A stretch of DNA of 28,993 bases, taken from positions 1 through 28,993 of the IMG/VR virus record IMGVR_UViG_3300020141_001130; one strand, given 5' to 3'. Under the pieces are notes generated by a model, which saw only the letters and a list, made by a program, of their open reading frames with translations, did no database searches and was not told the origin of the DNA. Numbering within the stretch: position 1 is the stretch's first letter; every line of letters starts with the position of its first letter. A program made the translations under genes and the position numbers. This document shows, piece after piece, positions 24,503 to 28,993 of the stretch. The DNA is from a virus.

Positions 24503-24702
24503 AATTTTTTATTTGTTAATGTTTAATCTTGTTTGACCAATTTGAAGTGCATCAACTAGGTCAAGGTTGATACAATGCATCAATAAATGACAATGGTCAA
24601 TCTATAATAAGCAATATGCTCATTTTTTAATCGTTAATTAGTCATTTGTTAATTCAAATATAAGTATAAATATAGAGGCTAAATGCCTCAAAAATTTAGT
24701 AA
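24503..24702. other. 200-base non-coding leader before gene 32
   Basis: The longest gap in the window, with no credible open frame. It holds a weak hairpin GAGGC-TAAAT-GCCTC (24675-24689) just after the upstream gene, the 24-base element shared with the helicase leader (24631-24654), and several TTGAC-like strings without a convincing -10. In T4, gene 32 mRNA has a long leader used for autogenous control; a similar role is possible here. Confidence 0.5.
24631..24654. repeat. 24-base element shared with the helicase leader (copy 2)
   Basis: 21 of 24 bases match 20850-20873. It lies about 130 bases before the gene 32 ATG. The -35-like hexamer reads ATGACT here instead of TTGACT. Confidence 0.6.
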
Positions 24703-25098
24703 TTATATTTTAACAATTTTGACTAATTTTGTTGGCGTGATTTTGACTTTTCCGTCACGCGATGTGATAAAACAGCTACGATAATTGTTCCAAGATATTT
24801 GATGTGAAGATGACATTACTCCATTATTCTCCAATTTAATCAACTCGTTGAGAGCATTTATGCTATAAATAATGTTATATTCTTTTTTACGATGCACACT
24901 CATGGTGTGTGGATAAAACTCACTGCCATTCTTTATTACATTATAAGTCAAAAATATATCATCAATATTGTCTCCACTTTGTAATACATACACTTTGCTG
25001 TCTACGATTTGATAATAGCTGCTTAATGCAGTTATTTCATTTTCGTAAGTTTGATATTTTGCAAACGTACACAACAGCTGTGCATTATATTCTGGCAT
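24703..25098 (-). CDS. hypothetical protein
   Basis: 131 residues, not recognised. It appears to be a compact mixed alpha/beta protein (LLCTFAKYQTYENEITALSSYY; DDIFLTYNVIKNG; NIIYSINALNELIKLENNG) ending in a basic strand (KVKITPTKLVKIVKI). The ATG at 25096-25098 lies 3 bases after the stop of the proline-rich gene, so it belongs to the same transcript. A weak hairpin follows its stop. Confidence 0.65.
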   Translation of the reverse strand: MPEYNAQLLCTFAKYQTYENEITALSSYYQIVDSKVYVLQSGDNIDDIFLTYNVIKNGSEFYPHTMSVHRKKEYNIIYSINALNELIKLENNGVMSSSHQISWNNYRSCFITSRDGKVKITPTKLVKIVKI

Positions 25099-25101
25099 AT
25101 A

Positions 25102-25971
25102 TCATATCTCGTTCTTGTCCGCAAGAAGTTTTAATTCGTCACGTTCGACACTCTTGACTGGCACAACTTCACCGGACAATGCAACCACTGCCGCTGTGTT
25201 TCCGGCTAAATCACGCCATTCACCATATGGTGTTTTTGTCCAACCTTTGCTGTTGGCGAACTTTATTGAAAGTGCTACATAATTTGGAGCAGGCGCTGAC
25301 ACTGGTGCTGGTGCTGGTGCTGGCGATGCGGGTGTGGCTTTGGTAGGTTTGGTTGGCGTCGGTTGTGATGCATCCGCTGGTCGGGGATCTTCTGTGTCGG
25401 TTGGTTCCGGTTTATCGGTTGTTTGTTCTGGTTCCGGACCAGTGTCGTTAACTTCGTCATCTGTGACAGCACTGTAAAGTGGATTACCTTCGTCGTCACG
25501 GGGAACATCGTTGGATGATTTCTTGGTATCGGGTGCGAGTGCGGCTTTTTTTTGCACTGGTTGCACAGGTTGCACAGGTTGCACAGGTTCTGTCGAAGTT
25601 ACAGCTTGTTGCGTCTGTCTCTTTTGTTTGCCTCGTTTTTTGTAATACAAATTCATTCCGCCTTTGCCGTGAGTTGGATCGGACCCATGGTGAGTACCTT
25701 TCTTGATTGCACGTTGCTTATACTCAGCCGATGGAAATGTTACAAGCCAACCATCTTTATTGTATGCTTGACGGTCTGGGTATTTTCCTTCATCGACAAA
25801 TCCATCCACAAATTCGTTTACAATAGATTCATCTTCACAAGCATCATACATTGCTTCTGCCACCACTTGTATGTGTTCTATGTTTTTTAGATTCACCATA
25901 CCGTCTTGTATTCTGCTGTCCAAGGCTGCTTCGGTTATAATACCGGAAATAAATTTATTGATATTATTCAT
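25102..25971 (-). CDS. proline-rich, probable virion protein with tag-like N-terminus
   Basis: 289 residues. The N-terminus MNNINKFISGIITEAALDS resembles T4 internal-protein targeting peptides (a hydrophobic helix, then I-T-E followed by Ala). Residues ~25-110 form a small domain containing DGWLVTFPSAEYKQRAIKKGTHHGSDPTHGKGGMNLYYKKRG. Residues ~120-230 are disordered: a VQP repeat (PVQPVQPVQPVQ), then Thr/Asp/Glu/Pro-rich stretches and an Ala-Pro run. A C-terminal ~55-residue domain follows (YVALSIKFANSKGWTKTPYGEWRDL). No family is recognised. It is coupled to the 455-aa gene upstream by TAAATATG. Confidence 0.72.
   Translation of the reverse strand: MNNINKFISGIITEAALDSRIQDGMVNLKNIEHIQVVAEAMYDACEDESIVNEFVDGFVDEGKYPDRQAYNKDGWLVTFPSAEYKQRAIKKGTHHGSDPTHGKGGMNLYYKKRGKQKRQTQQAVTSTEPVQPVQPVQPVQKKAALAPDTKKSSNDVPRDDEGNPLYSAVTDDEVNDTGPEPEQTTDKPEPTDTEDPRPADASQPTPTKPTKATPASPAPAPAPVSAPAPNYVALSIKFANSKGWTKTPYGEWRDLAGNTAAVVALSGEVVPVKSVERDELKLLADKNEI
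25552..25587 (-). repeat. 9-base tandem repeat (four units) encoding Val-Gln-Pro
   Basis: Plus-strand TTGCACAGG repeated (first unit TTGCACTGG). It encodes the VQP run of the proline-rich protein. The near identity of the units implies recent slippage. Confidence 0.9.
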
Positions 25972-25973
25972 AT

Positions 25974-27341
25974 TTAATTTTCGCCGGTATCGTCGGCTTT
26001 TACATTTTTTTCTTCACCGGGTAAAATAAAGTTTATTTTGTTGATACTAAGACTAAGAAAAGTGAATTTACTGTCAGAAGAAACAAACTTGGCGGAATTT
26101 CCACTTCGCTTGTCGATTACTATCAGTCCACTGTATTTGTTTTTTATCAATTTGCCGAGTTCACTTGATATTTTTGAAGCCGTGTATTTATTTTTAAAAT
26201 AAAGTAGATTTTTTGTTTCTCCGACATAATCGGTTTCTGTCATTTCCGACTTTTTGGAAGTCACATTCAATTGGATATTATTTTTTTGAGGATCGTTGGT
26301 AAGCGATTGTAATTCTTTTTTTGCTTGAACTGGATCTACCGAAAATTCTTCTTTCTCTCCACCAATTGTAATATTTATTTTTGCCGTGGCTGTTTGTGAA
26401 TTGTCCAAAGAATCGTCGCCGTTCGCCGTTGCATTCAAACTACTTTCTTTGGATTGTAATTTTTGCCATATTGCCGTAAATGCATTGAATAAATTTGTTG
26501 GCATTTCGGTAGTTCTCAGTAATCTTACAAAATTTTTCAGAGTAGATTCCATCCTTGTTTTATCTCCGGGTATGTCTCCTGTATAATAACGAAACACATG
26601 AACCAGAAAATTTCCCAAGTTCTTGTCTTTGTTGAAATCGTAATCATATTGTTCGGAATTTTTATTCCCACTTTTACGAATTTCGGTGGCAAGTTCGTCG
26701 ATGGCCAATCTAAATTCTGTATTATAATACCCTTTTAAGGTTGGTGCACTAATATTAATGACCGGTGTTTTGTTTTTTCCGGTCAATTCCTTCATTTCAA
26801 TATCTCGGTCCACACTTCCGAAAAGCAAGTCCACTTCGCGATTTCCTCCGGATTTATATCCTTCCATTAAAAATACAAACACCAATTCGCCTCTGCCCAA
26901 TCCTTTGCGCTCTCTTCCCTCAACTGCATCTATTATAGATGCATATCTTCTATTGTTATAAACTTCAATAGCTTCTTCCATAGAACACGAATCATACATA
27001 TCCAAGAATTCTCTGGCAGCTTCATTCGGAATTGATGCGGCAATCGCACTTCTCATCCATTTTGCAGAAGTAGTTCCGGTGCGTTTTTCAGAAGCAAAAT
27101 GTTTGTATCTTTCTGTATCCGTTTTAAATTTTGATCCATTTTTTACATCAGTTTTTTTGGTTGCACCCATCACCGTTGGCTGCGTAGTTTTCTTTTCTTT
27201 TGGAGTTGCAATTCCTTTTTCTGACAATATCTCATTTAGTACTATCATGTTTTCTGGTGTATCATGTCCAGACACCAATCCATCGTGTGAACGCATTGCC
27301 CATTCATTCAAAATGTCGTTTATGATCTTGTTTTTGTCCAT
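25974..27341 (-). CDS. probable virion-packaged protein with a PD-(D/E)xK-like motif
   Basis: 455 residues. The N-terminus MDKNKIINDILNEWAMRS is an amphipathic helix with an L-N-E triplet. A Lys/Thr-rich linker (45-75) follows. Residues ~85-240 look folded and include GLGRGELVFVFLMEG (about 147-161), then REVDLLFGSVDRDIEMKEL (about 168-186). A conserved-looking Gly-x-Gly-Glu, an Asp, and Glu-x-Lys in this order and spacing is the signature layout of PD-(D/E)xK nucleases. The C-terminal half has beta-rich segments (TAKINITIGGEKEEFSVD; YSGLIVIDKRSGNSAKFV; FTFLSLSINKINFIL). The nuclease reading is inference. If right, an N-terminal tag like that of T4 internal proteins would fit an enzyme delivered with phage DNA. 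It starts the 27341-24703 gene string. Confidence 0.7.
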   Translation of the reverse strand: MDKNKIINDILNEWAMRSHDGLVSGHDTPENMIVLNEILSEKGIATPKEKKTTQPTVMGATKKTDVKNGSKFKTDTERYKHFASEKRTGTTSAKWMRSAIAASIPNEAAREFLDMYDSCSMEEAIEVYNNRRYASIIDAVEGRERKGLGRGELVFVFLMEGYKSGGNREVDLLFGSVDRDIEMKELTGKNKTPVINISAPTLKGYYNTEFRLAIDELATEIRKSGNKNSEQYDYDFNKDKNLGNFLVHVFRYYTGDIPGDKTRMESTLKNFVRLLRTTEMPTNLFNAFTAIWQKLQSKESSLNATANGDDSLDNSQTATAKINITIGGEKEEFSVDPVQAKKELQSLTNDPQKNNIQLNVTSKKSEMTETDYVGETKNLLYFKNKYTASKISSELGKLIKNKYSGLIVIDKRSGNSAKFVSSDSKFTFLSLSINKINFILPGEEKNVKADDTGEN

Positions 27342-27404
27342 GGTATATAAATATTCATATATACCACAAAACCGTCTATGATATATACAACTATATTATA
27401 AATA

Positions 27405-28772
27405 TCAAGCAAGATCAATATGCTTCATATCTTTGTAATTTTTACCAATATATACTTTGACCGGAAACTTGTCGCGTTCCATGATACTTTTTAACCTTTT
27501 TATAGTATCCATCTTGTCATCTTTGTGCATATCAAACAATATGCTGTCATATGTATATAGCACAGTCTTACTTTTCTTGTTTTTTAGATATTCTAATAGA
27601 TCACCTAAAACATCCACTGCCATTTCAGTTTCAAATGCTTGTAATATATAATTAAACAATTTGCTTGGATTGGCTTGTGGAATATGACAAGTCTTGATTT
27701 TTCTTTTATATTTGGGAGTTTCAATATATCCATTCTCATTATAGAACTTCCATCTATGGTCAATATACTCTTGAATCTTGGCAAAATAGGGTATGTGTAG
27801 CCATTTCTTATCAAACCCTCCATAAATCTGTGGAAAGGTATATGCTTTGGCTACTGCAATATCTTCTTCATTTGCCGCTTTCTTATTAAAATAATACTTG
27901 GATAAATAAGCATATGGATTTTCATTCTTTTCCATATGAAAGTTTACCAAATGAGCAATAAGACGAGGATGAAAAGCATTATAATCCATCATAACAAGCA
28001 TACCATCATTGCCATGTCTGCTCACAAAACATGTTCTGCTATTGTCGCTTTTATTTAAAGCTGCATAATTTACACTTGCAAAACGATTGCTTGGTCTGCC
28101 TGTTGAAGTCAATAAGTTATATTGTGTATATACCAGATTATTTTTAACATGCTTGGTTTGTTCATTACCAAATTCTTCAGTAAAATCTTCATTCACACAC
28201 ATACCATTGGCTTCAAGTTCTGCAAAGCAGTTTGTGGTTGTATTGTTTACAAACTTGAATCCATCTTCTTTTATAATACTTGTGTCTAGTTCATCAATAC
28301 CTTTTATTTTTTCCATGAACGAGCGAGCATGCTTTAACAATGGCACGCACATGTTTACATCTGGTACATTTCTAAAATTATTTTCAACAAACTTGTGAGC
28401 ATTGGTATTATAGTCGGCATCATCAATTTTACCTTCGCTCAAATACTTTATCAAATTAACATCCACAAAATCATAATCTTTGCCCATCAATTGCACTATA
28501 TTCTTTTTGTCTATAACAAACTTATTGCGAATACTGATTTTCAATGCTTCTTTGATTTTATACAAAGATTCTGGTGGCGTCGAACCTTCATTGTGTTTGA
28601 TTGGCACGCACCAATACGATTTTGATACCAAAAAGTAAAAGAACAAAACACTAACTTCATTGTTTGCAATATGCTTTTCTGCGTCCATACACACTGCATC
28701 TATCACCATAATATCTGATGTGATATGAGACAACAACAAGTTTAAGTCAAAATCTGTTTCTACAATTTGCAC
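27405..28772 (-). CDS. family A-like DNA polymerase, exonuclease apparently inactive (GTG start)
   Basis: 455 residues. C-terminal polymerase motifs: TSTGRPSNRFASVNYAALNK (222-241, like TGRLSS...NLQNIP of Pol I), motif A MMDYNAFHPRLIAHL (D263; Pol I has DYSQIELRVLAHL), motif B AVAKAYTFPQIYGGF (K309, Y317-G318), and motif C LYTYDSILFD (D409; Pol I has VHDE). The N-terminal ~110 residues resemble the Klenow exonuclease fold, but the DTE triad is replaced (VIDAVCMD), so proofreading is probably dead. Both catalytic aspartates remain. The Glu of motif A and the His and Glu of motif C differ, which may alter nucleotide selection. A family B polymerase is also encoded in the window, so this is a second polymerase. 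The start is GTG at 28770-28772; an ATG overlapping it is out of frame. Confidence 0.82.
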   Translation of the reverse strand: MQIVETDFDLNLLLSHITSDIMVIDAVCMDAEKHIANNEVSVLFFYFLVSKSYWCVPIKHNEGSTPPESLYKIKEALKISIRNKFVIDKKNIVQLMGKDYDFVDVNLIKYLSEGKIDDADYNTNAHKFVENNFRNVPDVNMCVPLLKHARSFMEKIKGIDELDTSIIKEDGFKFVNNTTTNCFAELEANGMCVNEDFTEEFGNEQTKHVKNNLVYTQYNLLTSTGRPSNRFASVNYAALNKSDNSRTCFVSRHGNDGMLVMMDYNAFHPRLIAHLVNFHMEKNENPYAYLSKYYFNKKAANEEDIAVAKAYTFPQIYGGFDKKWLHIPYFAKIQEYIDHRWKFYNENGYIETPKYKRKIKTCHIPQANPSKLFNYILQAFETEMAVDVLGDLLEYLKNKKSKTVLYTYDSILFDMHKDDKMDTIKRLKSIMERDKFPVKVYIGKNYKDMKHIDLA

Positions 28773-28778
28773 ATATTC

Positions 28779-28807
28779 AATCTGAATGAAATTTGTGCTT
28801 TTGTCAA
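28779..28807 (-). promoter_or_regulatory. possible weak promoter for the family A-like polymerase
   Basis: On the minus strand: TTGACA (28802-28807), 17-base spacer, CAGATT (28779-28784, 3 of 6 consensus). Transcription would start at about the GTG start codon (28772). The -10 is poor; it is listed because of the repeated placement pattern. Confidence 0.3.
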
Positions 28808-28814
28808 CCAGATA

Positions 28815-28993
28815 TCAACGACCCTGCCAATATTCCAAAAGGTTTGGCAATACTTTTTTTAAGTCAATGCCATTTTCTTTTTGTACTCTTTCTATTTCAA
28901 AACGATTTTGCGATTCAACTCCACTGTTGGACATAATACCGTCATTATATAAATCATTGCGTGGACCGGATATTTTCCAAGCAATCACCACAA
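28815..28993 (-). CDS. C-terminal end of an unknown protein
   Basis: Only the last 58 or so residues are in the window (VVIAWKISGPRNDLYNDG, IMSNSGVESQNRFEIERVQ, KENGIDLKKVLPNLLEYWQGR, then TGA at 28815-28817). The segment is helical and charged at its end. No family is recognised. It lies 42 bases upstream of the family A-like polymerase gene and presumably shares its transcript, unless the TTGACA element in the gap is active. Confidence 0.6.
   Translation of the reverse strand, partial: VVIAWKISGPRNDLYNDGIMSNSGVESQNRFEIERVQKENGIDLKKVLPNLLEYWQGR

Noticed and set aside
24503-24702. A tRNA or small RNA gene in the 200-base gap
   Set aside because: No cloverleaf arms or CCA-like end could be drawn. 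The only hairpin has a 5-base stem. Treated as a leader.
25552-25587. CRISPR-like or regulatory iterons
   Set aside because: Four 9-base units in frame, encoding Val-Gln-Pro inside a coding region, with no spacers. A simple coding tandem repeat.
7864-27404. TATAAATA strings resembling T4 late promoters (for example near 7864, 16639, 24665, 27346 and 27397)
   Set aside because: Most read TATAAATA on the plus strand, the wrong direction for the minus-strand genes, and similar strings occur inside genes. In AT-rich DNA they are expected by chance. The one in the right direction (3404-3411) abuts the ATG.
1-28993. Bacteroidetes-type host signals (no Shine-Dalgarno, TAnnTTTG -7 boxes)
   Set aside because: Many starts do lack Shine-Dalgarno sequences, but nrdB, the AAA+ gene and the MKKSEL genes have good purine-rich sites. 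Only one TATATTTG was seen, without a proper upstream box. Not enough to name a host.

Overview
The window is a compact, AT-rich stretch of a tailed-phage genome. Every convincing gene is on the minus strand, so transcription runs from high to low coordinates. The core gene set is that of a T4-type myovirus: family B DNA polymerase (gp43), a probable sliding clamp (gp45-like, cut by the left edge), DnaB-type helicase (gp41), UvsX recombinase, gp32 single-strand binding protein, 5'-3' exonuclease/RNase H, class I ribonucleotide reductase NrdA/NrdB, and rIIA-rIIB. The divergence of these proteins and their order suggest an environmental T4-like phage rather than a close T4 relative. The host cannot be told from this sequence. 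I saw no tRNA, CRISPR, insertion sequence or integrase.

Layout in transcription order (right to left). 28.99-27.4 kb: the end of an unknown gene, then a second, family A-like DNA polymerase. 27.3-24.7 kb: a 455-aa protein with a nuclease-like motif, a proline-rich 289-aa protein and a small unknown. 24.5-19.4 kb: recombination and replication block (32, uvsX, a small unknown, rnh, helicase). 19.3-16.7 kb: nrdB-nrdA, closed by a strong terminator. 16.6-15.0 kb: three small charged, probably virion-associated proteins built around a recent 52-bp duplication. 14.9-11.9 kb: a MoxR/CobS-like AAA+ ATPase overlapping a metallopeptidase-VWA protein. 11.9-8.4 kb: rIIA-rIIB. 8.3-7.3 kb: three small unknowns. 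7.2-3.4 kb: a Thr-Pro repeat protein and a 1037-aa fusion of three glycosyltransferase modules, a LicD-like transferase and a cytidylyltransferase. 3.4-0 kb: a kinase resembling the polynucleotide kinase domain, DNA polymerase and clamp.

How it fits together: NrdAB supplies deoxynucleotides; clamp, polymerase, helicase, gp32, RNase H and UvsX form a replication/recombination machine. The glycan fusion could make and transfer a phosphoryl-polyol or phosphocholine-like group, with the adjacent Thr-Pro protein as a candidate acceptor. Five proteins begin with a short helical tag containing an (I/L)-x-E triplet, reminiscent of the capsid-targeting propeptides of T4 internal proteins.

Most notable observations: the five-module glycan enzyme; a second DNA polymerase with altered catalytic motifs; a recurring TTGAC(A/T)-N16/17-CA(A/T)(A/T)AT promoter-like pattern placed so close to start codons that several mRNAs would be leaderless; and a 51/52-identical repeat whose only mismatch turns an ATG start into GTG, next to a leftover C-terminal coding tail.
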